Assembly: GCA_913060815.1 (NCBI GenBank)
Contig: CAJXSZ010000005.1
Coordinates: forward strand, 62,001 to 126,000
Origin: an uncultured Sulfitobacter sp.
GTDB lineage: Bacteria; Pseudomonadota; Alphaproteobacteria; Rhodobacterales; Rhodobacteraceae
Reading direction: 5' to 3'
DNA length: 64,000 bases
In this document: piece by piece, positions 21,620 to 32,605 of the stretch
How the letters are laid out: each line of letters opens with the position of its first letter
Position numbering within the stretch: position 1 is the first letter of the stretch
The notes under the pieces: model-generated
The model's database searches: none
The model's input: the letters and a program-made list of their open reading frames with translations, nothing else
What the model was told of the DNA's origin: nothing
Position numbers and translations under genes: made by a program

Positions 21620-22987
21620 ATGGATGGCACAATTCTGGTCGCCGATGACGACCGCACAATTCGCACGGTCCTGACACAGGCGCTTACCCGTGCTGGGTGT
21701 AAGGTGCACGCGACCTCAAGCCTGACGACGCTGATGCGCTGGGTGGCCGAAGGCAAAGGCGATGTTGTGATCTCGGATGTGATGATGCCTGACGGCAACG
21801 GCCTCGAGATGCTGCCCAAGATTGCTCAGGACCGTCCCGATCTTCCCGTGATCGTCATCTCGGCGCAGAATACGATCATGACCGCGATCAAGGCGGCAGA
21901 GGCGCAGGCCTATGATTATCTGCCCAAACCCTTCGACCTCCCCGACCTGATGAAGCGTGTTGCCCGCGCGCTAGAGCGCAGGACTGCGCCGCGCCGTGCA
22001 CCTGCGCCCGAGACTGGTGCAGATGAAGATGATTTGCCGATGGTGGGTAAAACCGCGGTGATGCAGGCGCTTTACCGTGTGATTGCACGTGTGATGAATG
22101 CGGACCTCCCCGTTCTGATCTGGGGCGAAAGCGGGACAGGAAAATCCCTGATTGCACGCGCTATTCATGATCTGTCCGACCGCCGCAGCTTGCCCTTTGT
22201 CACGGTGACCGAAGCCGATTTGCGTGACATTGAAGGGCCAGCTCGCGTGTTGGCCCGTGCGCGCGGTGGCACATTATTGATCGACGAGATTGGTGATATT
22301 TCGGCGGAGGGGCAGGCACGCATTGCGCGAATGATGGATGCCCAGACCGACAATCCGCCGCGCTTCATCGCGACATCGCAAATTGATTTGGGGCATGAAG
22401 AGCACGAGTCAAAGCTGCGCCGCGATCTCTACTACCGCCTTTCGGGTGCTACGCTCCATGTGCCCGCGCTGCGCGACCGCGTTGAGGACATCCCGCTGTT
22501 GATTGCGCATTTTCTCGAAAAGGCGGACACGGGCCTTGGTGTGCCGCACGCCGTATCGGACGGTGCGGCGAAGGTGTTTGCGAACTACACATGGCCCGGG
22601 AATGTACGCCAGCTTGAGCACGCCATGCGGCAGCTTGCGCTCACCAGCCGCGCGGAGGAGATATCGGGTGCTGAGGCCGAGCAGATCGTCGGCAGCCAAC
22701 CTGGTCCAGAGCCGACCCGTGCCATCGGCACCAATGAAAAGCTGGGGGCAAGTGTGGATCGCCACATTCGCCGTTATTTCGAATTGCACGGCAACATGCT
22801 GCCACCGCCTGGCCTTTATCAACGGATACTGCGCGAGGTCGAGGCCCCGTTGATCGAAGTCGCCTTGGCGGCCACTTCGGGAAATCAGGCGAAATGCGCT
22901 GAACTTCTGGGAATTAACCGAAATACTTTGCGAAAGAAGATAACGGACCTCGAAATAGAGGTTACACGCGGTCGCAAAATGATGTAA
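21620..22987 (+). CDS. ntrC: Nitrogen regulation response regulator NtrC
   Basis: Receiver domain ([14 protein letters not shown]), AAA+ domain ([16 protein letters not shown]), Fis-type HTH ([17 protein letters not shown]). Confidence 0.95.
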   Translation: MDGTILVADDDRTIRTVLTQALTRAGCKVHATSSLTTLMRWVAEGKGDVVISDVMMPDGNGLEMLPKIAQDRPDLPVIVISAQNTIMTAIKAAEAQAYDYLPKPFDLPDLMKRVARALERRTAPRRAPAPETGADEDDLPMVGKTAVMQALYRVIARVMNADLPVLIWGESGTGKSLIARAIHDLSDRRSLPFVTVTEADLRDIEGPARVLARARGGTLLIDEIGDISAEGQARIARMMDAQTDNPPRFIATSQIDLGHEEHESKLRRDLYYRLSGATLHVPALRDRVEDIPLLIAHFLEKADTGLGVPHAVSDGAAKVFANYTWPGNVRQLEHAMRQLALTSRAEEISGAEAEQIVGSQPGPEPTRAIGTNEKLGASVDRHIRRYFELHGNMLPPPGLYQRILREVEAPLIEVALAATSGNQAKCAELLGINRNTLRKKITDLEIEVTRGRKMM

Positions 22988-23002
22988 AACTGTCACATAA
23001 CC

Positions 23003-25330
23003 GTGGCCATCAAGGAACAACCTTGGTCAGGACCACATAATATGGCGGTACGGTGCTTTCGCACCACATCAGGTGAGGGTCCCGGCGTGGCTTCCCGAGC
23101 ACGTAATTCTTGGCTGTCCCAGCTGTCGCGTTTGCGGCGGCGCAGACGTGTGCGCACGTTGATGACAATCGGATTGGTTGTTTTGGGCCCCGTTCTGGCT
23201 CTTGCGACCTATTTGGCGCTTGGGCCACTGGATCAGGGTACGACGGACACGCTGCGTCTCGTTTTGCTGCTCGATGTTGTCTACATCCTGTTCGTTGCAG
23301 CCCTCGTTTTGTCCCAAGTGGCACGGCTCATTGCCGCGCGGCGTGCTAAATCCGCAGGGTCGCGATTGCACTTGCGGCTCACTGGGGTTTTTGCGCTGAT
23401 GGCGCTTATTCCGACCGTTTCAGTGGCCGTCTTTGCCGTTCTCACGATCAATGTCGGCATCGAGGGCTGGTTTTCCGAGCGGGTGCGCGTCGTGGTAGGC
23501 AACTCCCTTTTGGCGGCTGAGGCCTATGCGGAGGAGGAGCGCCAAGGCCTTGAGGATGATGCTCTGGGCCTTGCGCGCAGCATTGACCGTGCGCGCCGTG
23601 GCGGCATCGATCTCAGCGACAGCGAGCTTTTGGCCGATGGTCAGCGGCAAATACAGCGCGGCCTGCGCGAAGCCTATATGATTGACGGGACAGGCGAAAT
23701 TCGCGCACGCGGTGATCGCTCCTATCTGTTCTACTATGACGCCCCTACGGCCGAGCAAATAGCGGGGGCCAGCGTGTCGGATGTCCAGATCATCGAGGAT
23801 TGGGCCAATAACGAGTTTCGCGCATTGGTGCGGCTTAGCTCTTTTGTGGACCGGTTCCTGTACATCTCCCGTGAGGTCGACGGCGAAATCCTCAGCCTTC
23901 TGGAAGAGACCCAAGAGACGATCCTGCTCTACCAACAGCTCGAGAATGAACGGGGCAAGATGCTGTTCGACTTCGGCCTGTTGTATCTCGCTTTTGCCGT
24001 GATCATTATTCTTGCGGCGGTCTGGCTGGGCCTGTGGTTTGCGGAGCGCTTGTCTGGCCCTGTGGGGCGTCTGACGGGGGCAGCCCAGCGCGTGGGCGCG
24101 GGTGATCTGGACATTCAAGTGCGCGAGGATGACGGCGACGACGAGATCGCGATGCTTGGGCGTTACTTTAACCAGATGACCAAGCAGTTGAAGGGACAGC
24201 GCGACACGCTCCTCGACAACACCCGCCAGATTGAGCGCCGCCGCCGCCTGTTTGATTCTGTGCTGACGTCTGTAACCTCTGGCGTTGTGGGTCTTGACCC
24301 CGAGGGGCGCGTCACATTCGTGAACCGCTCTGCCATGCGCTTGCTGGATTGGTCCGAGGACCAGCAATCGCTGGCGCTGCCCGTGGCGGTGCCAGAATTC
24401 GGCCCACTCTATGAGACGCTCACAACGACCCGCACCGAGGCGACCCAGCAGGAGATCAAGGTTTCGCGTCAGGGCAGCATGGAAAACCTGCTGGTGCGCA
24501 TGGCAACACGGCGCACCGATGACGGGCGGCTTGAGGGCTATGTTGTGGCCTTTGATGATGTGACTGATCTGGTGAGCGCACAGCGCATGGCGGCATGGGG
24601 GGACGTTGCGCGCCGCATCGCGCATGAGATCAAGAACCCGCTCACGCCGATCCAGTTGTCAGCCGAACGCATCAAACGCAAATTTGCTCCCAAACTCGGC
24701 GAGGACAGCGACAGCCTCGAACAGATGACAGGGGTGATCATCCGCCAGACGGGTGATCTGCGCCGGATTGTAGACGAGTTTTCCAAATTCGCCCGCATGC
24801 CAGAGCCCGAGCGTCGCTCGGAAGACCTCAGCCAGCTGTTGCGCGATGCGGTTCTACTACAAAAGACGGGCAGACCCGACATAGAACTCATATCTGACGT
24901 GCCGCGCGAGGAACTCCCCGCGCTGATTGACGCGACAATGATTACACAAGCCCTGACGAATTTGATCAAGAACGCAGGCGAGGCTATCGACACCCTTATT
25001 GAAGACGGAGCGCCTGAAAATCTGGCGCCGCAAGTCCACGTTAAACTGACAACAGATGAGACCCACGCCCATATCACTATCGCCGACAACGGCATCGGGC
25101 TTCCCGAGGACCGCGCGCGCCTGTTCGAGCCCTATGTGACCACTCGTTCGGAAGGGACAGGGCTGGGTTTGCCGATCGTGAAAAAGATTATCGAGGAACA
25201 TGGCGGCAGCCTGACCCTCACTGATGCTTCCGTCTTTGACGGGCAAGACCACTTTGGCGCAATGGCGGTGATCACCCTGCCACTGGGCACCGACCATAAC
25301 GGCCACACCAAGGAGCACCCCCATGAGTGA
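23003..25330 (+). CDS. ntrY: Sensor histidine kinase NtrY (true start may be GTG at 23087)
   Basis: Multiple TM, HAMP, PAS, AHEIKNPLTPIQLSAERIKRKF H-box; followed by ntrX. Confidence 0.94.
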   Translation: MAIKEQPWSGPHNMAVRCFRTTSGEGPGVASRARNSWLSQLSRLRRRRRVRTLMTIGLVVLGPVLALATYLALGPLDQGTTDTLRLVLLLDVVYILFVAALVLSQVARLIAARRAKSAGSRLHLRLTGVFALMALIPTVSVAVFAVLTINVGIEGWFSERVRVVVGNSLLAAEAYAEEERQGLEDDALGLARSIDRARRGGIDLSDSELLADGQRQIQRGLREAYMIDGTGEIRARGDRSYLFYYDAPTAEQIAGASVSDVQIIEDWANNEFRALVRLSSFVDRFLYISREVDGEILSLLEETQETILLYQQLENERGKMLFDFGLLYLAFAVIIILAAVWLGLWFAERLSGPVGRLTGAAQRVGAGDLDIQVREDDGDDEIAMLGRYFNQMTKQLKGQRDTLLDNTRQIERRRRLFDSVLTSVTSGVVGLDPEGRVTFVNRSAMRLLDWSEDQQSLALPVAVPEFGPLYETLTTTRTEATQQEIKVSRQGSMENLLVRMATRRTDDGRLEGYVVAFDDVTDLVSAQRMAAWGDVARRIAHEIKNPLTPIQLSAERIKRKFAPKLGEDSDSLEQMTGVIIRQTGDLRRIVDEFSKFARMPEPERRSEDLSQLLRDAVLLQKTGRPDIELISDVPREELPALIDATMITQALTNLIKNAGEAIDTLIEDGAPENLAPQVHVKLTTDETHAHITIADNGIGLPEDRARLFEPYVTTRSEGTGLGLPIVKKIIEEHGGSLTLTDASVFDGQDHFGAMAVITLPLGTDHNGHTKEHPHE

Positions 25331-26720
25331 CATTCTGATTGTTGATGACGAGCGTGATATTCGCGAGCTGATTTCGGATATTCTTGAAGATGAGGGCTTT
25401 GCCACGCGGCTCGCGGGCAATTCCGATGATGCGATGGCGGCCGTCAATGCCGAAGCGCCCGCGCTGATGATCCTCGATATCTGGCTCAAGGACAGCCAGA
25501 TGGACGGCATCGACATCCTCAAAGCCGTCAAACGTGACAATCCTGATGTGCCCGTGGTGATTATTTCGGGGCACGGCAATGTCGAAATCGCGGTGGCCGC
25601 GATCAAGCAAGGTGCCTATGACTTTATCGAAAAGCCGTTCAATATCGACCAGCTGATGGTGGTGATCCGCCGCGCGATGGAGACGTCCCGTCTGCGCCGC
25701 GAGAACCTGACGCTCAAACGCCGCGACAGCACTTCGGCCGAGATGATTGGCAATTCGGGTGCGTTCCGTACGCTCGTAGGGCAGTTGGACAAAGTGACAA
25801 AATCCAACGGTCGCGTGATGCTCACAGGTCCTGCGGGATCAGGCAAGGAAGTCGCAGCGCGCTATATCCACACCAATTCCAATCGCGCCTCTGCCCCCTT
25901 TGTGACCGTAAATTGCGCAGGGGTCGCGCCTGAGCGGATGGAAGAGGTGCTGTTCGGCCGCGAGACGCCAGAGCGCGGTGTCGAGCCTGGTTTGCTTGAA
26001 CAGGCGCACGGCGGTGTGGTCTACTTCGACGAGGTGGCGGACATGCCACTGGGGACGCAGTCCAAGATCCTGCGCGTACTGGTGGACCAGCAATTCACCC
26101 GCGTGGGCGGTAGTGATAAGGTCCGCGTGGATCTTCGCGTAATATCGAGCACAAACAAAGACCTGTCAGCCGAGATTGAAGCGGAGACCTTCCGCGAAGA
26201 ACTTTACCACCGCCTCAACGTCGTTCCAATCGCTGTCCCGTCCTTGGCGGAACGGCGCGAGGATATCCCACTGCTTGCCGCGCATTTCATTGCTGAATTC
26301 AACAGCGTACAAGGTTTGCCCCTGCGCGAGATCACCGATGATGCCCAAGCGTTGATGCAAACCATGATCTGGCCCGGCAACGTCCGACAGCTCAAGAATA
26401 TGGTAGAACGCGTGTTGATCCTCGGTGAAGGCACCGCCCCGATCGAGGCGCGCGAACTGCCCGGTGAAGAAGATCACGCCGAAGAAGAAGGCCGCGTTGT
26501 GCTCTCAGGGGCCATGGCCAGCCTGCCACTGCGCGAGGCCCGCGAAGCGTTCGAGCGCGAATACCTTCTTACGCAGATCAACCGCTTTGGCGGCAACATC
26601 TCCCGCACCGCAAATTTTGTCGGCATGGAACGCTCCGCGCTGCACCGCAAACTCAAGAGCCTCGGTGTCGTCACTTCCGCAAAATCCGGTAGCCGCGTGG
26701 CCCACGTAGACGAAGATTAA
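25323..26720 (+). CDS. ntrX: Nitrogen assimilation response regulator NtrX
   Basis: Receiver (SDILIVDDERDIRELISDIL), sigma-54 AAA+ domain, Fis HTH (NFVGMERSALHRKLKSLGV). Confidence 0.95.
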   Translation: MSDILIVDDERDIRELISDILEDEGFATRLAGNSDDAMAAVNAEAPALMILDIWLKDSQMDGIDILKAVKRDNPDVPVVIISGHGNVEIAVAAIKQGAYDFIEKPFNIDQLMVVIRRAMETSRLRRENLTLKRRDSTSAEMIGNSGAFRTLVGQLDKVTKSNGRVMLTGPAGSGKEVAARYIHTNSNRASAPFVTVNCAGVAPERMEEVLFGRETPERGVEPGLLEQAHGGVVYFDEVADMPLGTQSKILRVLVDQQFTRVGGSDKVRVDLRVISSTNKDLSAEIEAETFREELYHRLNVVPIAVPSLAERREDIPLLAAHFIAEFNSVQGLPLREITDDAQALMQTMIWPGNVRQLKNMVERVLILGEGTAPIEARELPGEEDHAEEEGRVVLSGAMASLPLREAREAFEREYLLTQINRFGGNISRTANFVGMERSALHRKLKSLGVVTSAKSGSRVAHVDED

Positions 26721-26723
26721 CCC

Positions 26724-26791
26724 GTTTCTTTTGGTCAAAAATATCCCGGGGGATCCTTGCGCTGAAAAGCGCAGGGATGGGGCAGCGCCCC
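26724..26791 (+). repeat. Structured extragenic repeat, copy 2
   Basis: GTTTCTTTTGGTCAAAAATATCCCGGGGG head, then ATCCTTGCGCT-GAAA-AGCGCAGGGAT hairpin and GGGGC-AGC-GCCCC hairpin. Confidence 0.8.
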
Positions 26792-26929
26792 TTATGGTCA
26801 ACGTTCTTTGCAAAGAGCAAAAACAATTGAATTGACCCCCGTCGCCCCATCTGACATCTCTTGAACCCTCATGGGCCGCGGTACAGTCTCGCGCCTTTTG
26901 TGCTCATCGCAGCAGGGGATTTCCTTACT

Positions 26930-28306
26930 ATGAAAGTCATCATTTGCGGCGCAGGGCAGGTCGGCTGGCAAATCGCACGCCACCTGTCAGGAGAGCTGAA
27001 CGATGTTACCGTGGTGGACAACAACACCGATCTCGTCCGCCGTGCGACAGATACCCTTGATGTGCAGGGGATCGCAGGTTTTGCGAGCTACCCCGACGTG
27101 TTGGACCGCGCGGGCGCGCGCGATGCGGATATGATCATCGCCGCGACACATTCTGATGAGGTCAACATGGTCACCTGTCAGGTGGCGCATTCCGTGTTTG
27201 GCATCAGCCGCAAGATCGCGCGCCTGCGCTCGCAATCCTACCTCGATGCCATCTACTCCGATCTTTACCGGCGTGACCACCTTCCCATCGATGTGGTGAT
27301 CAGCCCCGAACGCGAAGTGGCGGCCGCAGCGCTTCAACGTCTTGCCGCGCCTGCTGCCTTCGACACAGAGGTCTTCATGGACGGTGATGCGCAGCTTTTG
27401 GGCATCACGCTGGATGAGGACTGTCCCGTCCTCAACACGCCGTTGCGCCAACTTACGGATCTCTTCTCGACCCTGCGCGCCGTGGTGGTTGGCATTCGCC
27501 GCGAGGGCAGGCTTTTCGCGCCCGAGCCCAAGGACCAGTTATTCGCGGGCGACGATGCCTATCTGTTCGTACACCGCGACGACATCAGCCGCGCCATGGA
27601 GATTTTTGGTAAGAAATCCTCATCCCAGGACCGCATCGTTCTGGTGGGTGGCGGCAATGTCGGTCTGGCGGTTGCCCTCACTCTCGAGCGGCGCACGAAA
27701 CGCGTGCGCACCAAAGTCATCGAGAAGAATCGCAAATGCGCCGAGCGCGCCGCCGAAACACTCGAGCGCACGATTGTGCTTAATGGCGATGGCCTTGACG
27801 CCGCGCTGCTGGCCGAAGCAGGGATCGAGCGCGCAGATGCCATGCTGGCGATCACCGATGATGACAAAACAAACATGCTTGCCTGTGTGCGCGCCAAAGC
27901 AGAGGGTTGTGACTATGTGATTGCCCTTATCAATGATCCAACGTTGGTTCCGCTGATGCAGCCGCTGGGCATTGATGCCTATATCAACCCGCGCGCCACC
28001 ACGGTAAGCTCGATCCTGCGCCACATCCGACACGGTCGCGTGCGTGCAGTCTATTCCATTGGCGATGCCGAGGCAGAGGTGATCGAGGCGGAGGTGATGT
28101 CGACTTCCCCGATGGCAGGGCGCAAGATCAACGAGATCGATTTCCCCGAAGGGGCACTGGTGGGCGCGGTACGCAAGGGCGGCAAAATCATACGACCCCT
28201 CGGCAATACTCTCATTGAAGAAGGTGATGTGATTGCAGTCTTCGTGCTGACAAAGGATGTGGCGCAGCTTGAACAGTTGATGCAGGTCTCCATCGACTTT
28301 TTCTAA
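26930..28306 (+). CDS. trkA: Trk system potassium transporter TrkA
   Basis: Two TrkA-N domains (MKVIICGAGQVGWQIARHL; IVLVGGGNVGLAVALTLE) and TrkA-C domains. Confidence 0.96.
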   Translation: MKVIICGAGQVGWQIARHLSGELNDVTVVDNNTDLVRRATDTLDVQGIAGFASYPDVLDRAGARDADMIIAATHSDEVNMVTCQVAHSVFGISRKIARLRSQSYLDAIYSDLYRRDHLPIDVVISPEREVAAAALQRLAAPAAFDTEVFMDGDAQLLGITLDEDCPVLNTPLRQLTDLFSTLRAVVVGIRREGRLFAPEPKDQLFAGDDAYLFVHRDDISRAMEIFGKKSSSQDRIVLVGGGNVGLAVALTLERRTKRVRTKVIEKNRKCAERAAETLERTIVLNGDGLDAALLAEAGIERADAMLAITDDDKTNMLACVRAKAEGCDYVIALINDPTLVPLMQPLGIDAYINPRATTVSSILRHIRHGRVRAVYSIGDAEAEVIEAEVMSTSPMAGRKINEIDFPEGALVGAVRKGGKIIRPLGNTLIEEGDVIAVFVLTKDVAQLEQLMQVSIDFF

Positions 28307-28317
28307 GAAGGGTCACC

Positions 28318-29847
28318 ATGCGCCAACGAAATAGCATCACCTATGATCTCCTGCGGCTCCCGCTGTTTCTGCAGATGTTCGGGCTGGGCGCAGCGTCGAT
28401 GTTTATCCCTTCGGGCTTTGCTGCTGTGGTGGATCGGCACGACAGCAGTCAGGCATTTTTCTATGCTGGTCTGCTCGGCGTGATTGTTTTTGTACTGGTG
28501 GGGTTTGCCCATGCAGGGCGAACACCGCGACAGGGCGCGCTAGGACCACTGCTGTCGCTTTCCGCAGCATTTGTGTTCCTGCCTGCTTTTTTTGCTATTC
28601 CTTTTGTCGAAACGCTTCCCACCACGCGGTTCTATAACGGTTATATCGAGATGCTGAGTGCGTTCACCACTACGGGGGCCACACTCTTTGACAACCCAGA
28701 GCGGCTTGGCCCCGCACTGCACCTGTGGCGGGCACAGGTCGGTTGGATGGGGGGGCTGCTGATGTGGGTCGCTGCGGTTGCCATCCTTGCTCCGCTCAAT
28801 CTGGGTGGTTTCGAGATCACGGCAAGGGCGGAACCGGGCCGGCGTGAGACGGCGCTTTATACCACCCGCACCATCAGCCCTCACCGACGGTTTGGACGCG
28901 CCCTACAGGTGTTGGCACCGCTCTACTGCGCACTGACGCTGCTGTTGTGGGTGCTGTTGGTGTTTGCAGGGCAAGACGCTTTGGACGCTTTGGTTCATGC
29001 AATGTCCGTCATCGCCACTTCAGGAATTTCCACAGGTGGAGAGACGGGGGACGGAGGGGTTGTCGCCGAGATGCTGATGGCGATGTTCATGTTGTTTGCC
29101 CTGTCGCGGCTCACATTCTCATCCGACACCATGACGGCAACCCAAGGGGGGCTCAGGACAGACCCCGAATTTCGCATCGGGCTGAGCATTATCATTCTTG
29201 TCCCGTTGATCCTCTTCGGACGACATTTCATAAGCGCACTTGATCTGCTGACCGAAGATACCCTTATCGGGGCGGCGCAGGCGTTTTGGGGATCGCTCTT
29301 TACCGTATTGTCGTTTCTATCGACGACTGGCTTTGTCTCGGAATACTGGAGCGATGCACAAAGCTGGTCTGGCTTGCGCACTCCGGGCATAATTCTGATG
29401 GGGCTGGCGCTGGTTGGGGGCGGGGTTGCTACGACGGCTGGCGGGGTCAAGCTGCTGCGCGTCTTCGCCCTTTACCGCAACGCGGTGCGCGAGATGGAGC
29501 AGCTTGTTCATCCCAATTCCGTCTCGGGTGCCAGTGCGGCGGGCAAGCGCCTACAATCAGGAGGGGCGTTCATCGCATGGATATTCTTCATGTTGTTTGC
29601 CATCTCTCTGGCTGCAGTCACGCTCCTTCTGACGCTGTCTGGTGTCTCTTTCGAGGAGGCGTTGGTGCTATCTGTCGCTATGCTGTCGAGCACAGGCCCC
29701 CTTACGGAAGTGGGGGGATCGCAACCGATTGTGCTGATGTCGCTGAGTGATACAGCCAAGGCAATCCTTGCAGCTGCGATGGTTTTGGGACGCCTCGAAA
29801 CCCTTGCAATCATTGCATTGCTCACACCCGACCTGTGGCGTAGCTGA
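28318..29847 (+). CDS. trkH: TrkH family potassium uptake protein
   Basis: Polytopic; TTTGATLFDNPE, GWMGGLLMWVAAVAILAPLNLGGFE, AMSVIATSGISTGG pore-loop repeats. Confidence 0.94.
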   Translation: MRQRNSITYDLLRLPLFLQMFGLGAASMFIPSGFAAVVDRHDSSQAFFYAGLLGVIVFVLVGFAHAGRTPRQGALGPLLSLSAAFVFLPAFFAIPFVETLPTTRFYNGYIEMLSAFTTTGATLFDNPERLGPALHLWRAQVGWMGGLLMWVAAVAILAPLNLGGFEITARAEPGRRETALYTTRTISPHRRFGRALQVLAPLYCALTLLLWVLLVFAGQDALDALVHAMSVIATSGISTGGETGDGGVVAEMLMAMFMLFALSRLTFSSDTMTATQGGLRTDPEFRIGLSIIILVPLILFGRHFISALDLLTEDTLIGAAQAFWGSLFTVLSFLSTTGFVSEYWSDAQSWSGLRTPGIILMGLALVGGGVATTAGGVKLLRVFALYRNAVREMEQLVHPNSVSGASAAGKRLQSGGAFIAWIFFMLFAISLAAVTLLLTLSGVSFEEALVLSVAMLSSTGPLTEVGGSQPIVLMSLSDTAKAILAAAMVLGRLETLAIIALLTPDLWRS

Positions 29848-29972
29848 CACGGCGCAATGCAGGCTGCTGCAGTTGCTTGACTTTGGGGGTGGAAACTTCG
29901 GGAATCGCTCGCCATAGTCGGAACCTGACGGCCTCTTTGGGCAAATTATAAGAAAAAATGGAAGAATAAACT

Positions 29973-30212
29973 ATGGCGTCTGATAGACAGAACCTTCAGG
30001 ATGCGTTCCTGAACCACGTACGCAAGAGCAAAGTACCGGTTACGATCTTCCTGATTAACGGGGTTAAGCTGCAGGGTGTGGTCACCTGGTTTGACAATTT
30101 CTGCGTCCTGTTGCGCCGCGATGGCCAGTCCCAGCTTGTCTACAAGCATGCGATTTCAACAATCATGCCAAGCCAGCCGATCAGCCTCTATGACGGCGAA
30201 GATGCTAATTGA
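29973..30212 (+). CDS. hfq: RNA chaperone Hfq
   Basis: [64 protein letters not shown]. Confidence 0.98.
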   Translation: MASDRQNLQDAFLNHVRKSKVPVTIFLINGVKLQGVVTWFDNFCVLLRRDGQSQLVYKHAISTIMPSQPISLYDGEDAN

Positions 30213-31507
30213 GCAAGCCTGAGTTTCAGATCGACGAGACCGAAGGCCCCAAGCAGACGCGTGCTTGGGTCCTTCATCCCGATATCAAAAACGACAATGA
30301 CCGGCGCGATCCTGTACCTGCTTTGGCAGAAGCTGTTGCTTTGGCCGAGGCATTGCCCAATCTGGAGGTCGTGGGATCGGATATCGTTCCGCTGCGCACG
30401 GTCAATGCAGGTCAGCTCTTTGGCAAGGGCAAGATCGAAGAGCTTCGCGTGCTTATGCACGACAACGATGTAGAACTGGTACTGGTGGACGGTCCTGTCA
30501 CGCCTGTGCAGCAGCGCAACCTCGAGAAAGCATGGTCGGTCAAACTGCTCGACCGTACCGGCCTCATCCTCGAGATATTCAGCGACCGTGCTGCTACCCG
30601 TGAAGGTGTGTTGCAGGTCGAGATGGCAGCGCTCAATTACCAGCGTACGCGATTGGTGCGTGCATGGACCCACCTTGAGCGGCAGCGGGGCGGGCTCGGG
30701 TTTGTCGGTGGTCCCGGTGAAACGCAGATCGAGGCGGACCGCCGCGCCATTGACGACCAGCTTGTGCGTCTGCGCCGCCAATTGGACAAGGTTGTGAAGA
30801 CCCGTGCATTGCACCGTGCGGCGCGCGCCAAGATCCCGTATCCGATTGTTGCATTGGTCGGATATACCAACGCGGGGAAATCCACGCTGTTCAACCGTTT
30901 GACGGGTGCAGATGTGATGGCCAAGGATATGCTGTTTGCCACGCTTGACCCGACAATGCGCAGTCTCGAATTGCTGGATGGGCCAGAGATCATTCTGAGT
31001 GACACCGTCGGTTTCATATCCGATCTGCCAACGGAGCTGGTCGCGGCGTTTCGCGCCACGCTTGAGGAAGTTCTGGCAGCTGATATCGTTCTGCATGTCC
31101 GCGACATCAGCCACGCGGAGACGGAAGAGCAGGCGCGCAACGTGCGCGATATCATGACTTCTCTTGGTGTGCCTGAAGAGACCCGCACGTTCGAGGTCTG
31201 GAACAAGCTTGATCTGCTGCCTGCAGACCGCGCCGAAGCTGTCCGTGCACGTGCCGAGCGTGATGACGCGGTGCTTGCGATATCTTCGCTGACGGGTGAA
31301 GGGTTGGAATTGTTGCAATCCACCGTGGCGGAAGCCTTGCAGGGTGCATTGCGGACCGCTGATTTGTTCCTGACATTTGCCGAGGGGCGCAAACGGGCGT
31401 GGCTCTTTGCGCAGGAAGTCGTGACTAATGAAGAACAGACCGAAGAGGGGTTCGCTCTTACTGTGCGCTGGTCTGCTGATGTCGAGGCGGCCTATCAGCG
31501 TCTTTAG
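30209..31507 (+). CDS. hflX: GTPase HflX
   Basis: Follows hfq; [12 protein letters not shown] and [17 protein letters not shown] GTPase motifs. Confidence 0.96.
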   Translation: MSKPEFQIDETEGPKQTRAWVLHPDIKNDNDRRDPVPALAEAVALAEALPNLEVVGSDIVPLRTVNAGQLFGKGKIEELRVLMHDNDVELVLVDGPVTPVQQRNLEKAWSVKLLDRTGLILEIFSDRAATREGVLQVEMAALNYQRTRLVRAWTHLERQRGGLGFVGGPGETQIEADRRAIDDQLVRLRRQLDKVVKTRALHRAARAKIPYPIVALVGYTNAGKSTLFNRLTGADVMAKDMLFATLDPTMRSLELLDGPEIILSDTVGFISDLPTELVAAFRATLEEVLAADIVLHVRDISHAETEEQARNVRDIMTSLGVPEETRTFEVWNKLDLLPADRAEAVRARAERDDAVLAISSLTGEGLELLQSTVAEALQGALRTADLFLTFAEGRKRAWLFAQEVVTNEEQTEEGFALTVRWSADVEAAYQRL

Positions 31508-31561
31508 CTGCGTGGAACCAATGTCACTGCTCCACAGTTAGGTAAAAAACGGAGCCCCTAC

Positions 31562-31969
31562 ATGACATATCTCGTAGCATACCTTGCGACCTTCATTATC
31601 TTCCTCATCGCAGACTATATAGGCCTGTCTTATATGCTCAAGCCGCTGTTCCAGCGCTACATCGGTGATCTGATGCTTGAGCAGTTCCGCATTGTGCCTG
31701 CGCTGCTGTTTTACGGATTTCTGGTCTTTGTCGTGATGTGGTTTGTTGGCTGGCCTGCGCTGGAAAATGGTAAATCTCTTTTGTGGGTCTTTGGCTCGGC
31801 GGCTTTGATCGGAGCTGCGTCATATGGGACGTATGAGTTCACCAACTATGCTGTCATGCGCGACTGGACCGCGACGATGGTGGCAGTGGATGTGACATGG
31901 GGCACAGTCGTGACGGGCGGGACCGCAGTGATCGGCGTATGGATTACGCGTCTGCTCGGACTTGTATAG
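31562..31969 (+). CDS. DUF2177 family membrane protein
   Basis: 135 aa, 4 TM; FLIADYIGLSYML, GAASYGTYEFTNYAVMRDW. Confidence 0.85.
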   Translation: MTYLVAYLATFIIFLIADYIGLSYMLKPLFQRYIGDLMLEQFRIVPALLFYGFLVFVVMWFVGWPALENGKSLLWVFGSAALIGAASYGTYEFTNYAVMRDWTATMVAVDVTWGTVVTGGTAVIGVWITRLLGLV

Positions 31970-32006
31970 CCGAACACTCCTGGGCATCAGCCACTGACCA
32001 ATCTTC

Positions 32007-32032
32007 ACGGGATATTTCAAGCAAAAGAAGGT
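32007..32032 (-). repeat. Degenerate copy 3 of the structured extragenic repeat head
   Basis: Reverse strand CCTTCTTTTGCTTGAAATATCCCGTG versus GTTTCTTTTGGTCAAAAATATCCCGG; directly after the rluE stop. Confidence 0.45.
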
Positions 32033-32035
32033 GGA

Positions 32036-32605
32036 TTAGCTACCGTTCGCAGAGGCGAAACGCCAAGCGCCCGGTCGCAATTCGTTTAGCTGCCAATCGC
32101 CCACAGACAAGCGTATTAAACGCAATGTAGGCAGCCCCACATGCGCAGTCATGCGTCTGACTTGTCGGTTGCGGCCTTCAGTTATGCTGATACTCAGCCA
32201 TGCGTCAGGTACGGATTTGCGAAACCGCACAGGCGGGTCGCGGGGCCATAGCGTCTCGGGTGCGTCGATCTGTTGAACATTAGCTGGGCGTGTTCGCCCA
32301 TCTTTGAGCGTGACGCCCGCGCGCAGGGCATTGAGGGAAGCCTCGTCAGGAGTGCCTTCAACCATTACCAGATAGGTTTTTTCGAGCTTGTATTTCGGAT
32401 TGGCAATACGTGCCTGCAGCGGGCCGTGATCTGTAAGCACCATCAGGCCTTCGCTGTCGCGGTCAAGGCGGCCTGCGGGATAGAAACCTTTTTCGTCAAT
32501 AAACTTCGAAAGAGTAGGGCGCGGGGATCCTTCCGTGCCTTTGTCTGTGAATTGCGACAGTACGCCGTAGGGTTTGTTGAACAATATGACGCGAGGGGTG
32601 CTCAT
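32036..32605 (-). CDS. Pseudouridine synthase (RluE-like)
   Basis: [55 protein letters not shown]. Confidence 0.93.
   Translation of the reverse strand: MSTPRVILFNKPYGVLSQFTDKGTEGSPRPTLSKFIDEKGFYPAGRLDRDSEGLMVLTDHGPLQARIANPKYKLEKTYLVMVEGTPDEASLNALRAGVTLKDGRTRPANVQQIDAPETLWPRDPPVRFRKSVPDAWLSISITEGRNRQVRRMTAHVGLPTLRLIRLSVGDWQLNELRPGAWRFASANGS

Noticed and set aside
20633-21709. 358 aa minus-strand ORF opposite ntrB
   Set aside because: Antisense shadow frame; NtrB catalytic boxes lie on the plus strand.
23420-24625. 401 aa minus-strand ORF within ntrY
   Set aside because: Shadow ORF opposite a clear histidine kinase; no recognisable domain.
30188-31318. 376 aa minus-strand ORF opposite hflX
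   Set aside because: Shadow ORF; HflX GTPase motifs are on the plus strand.
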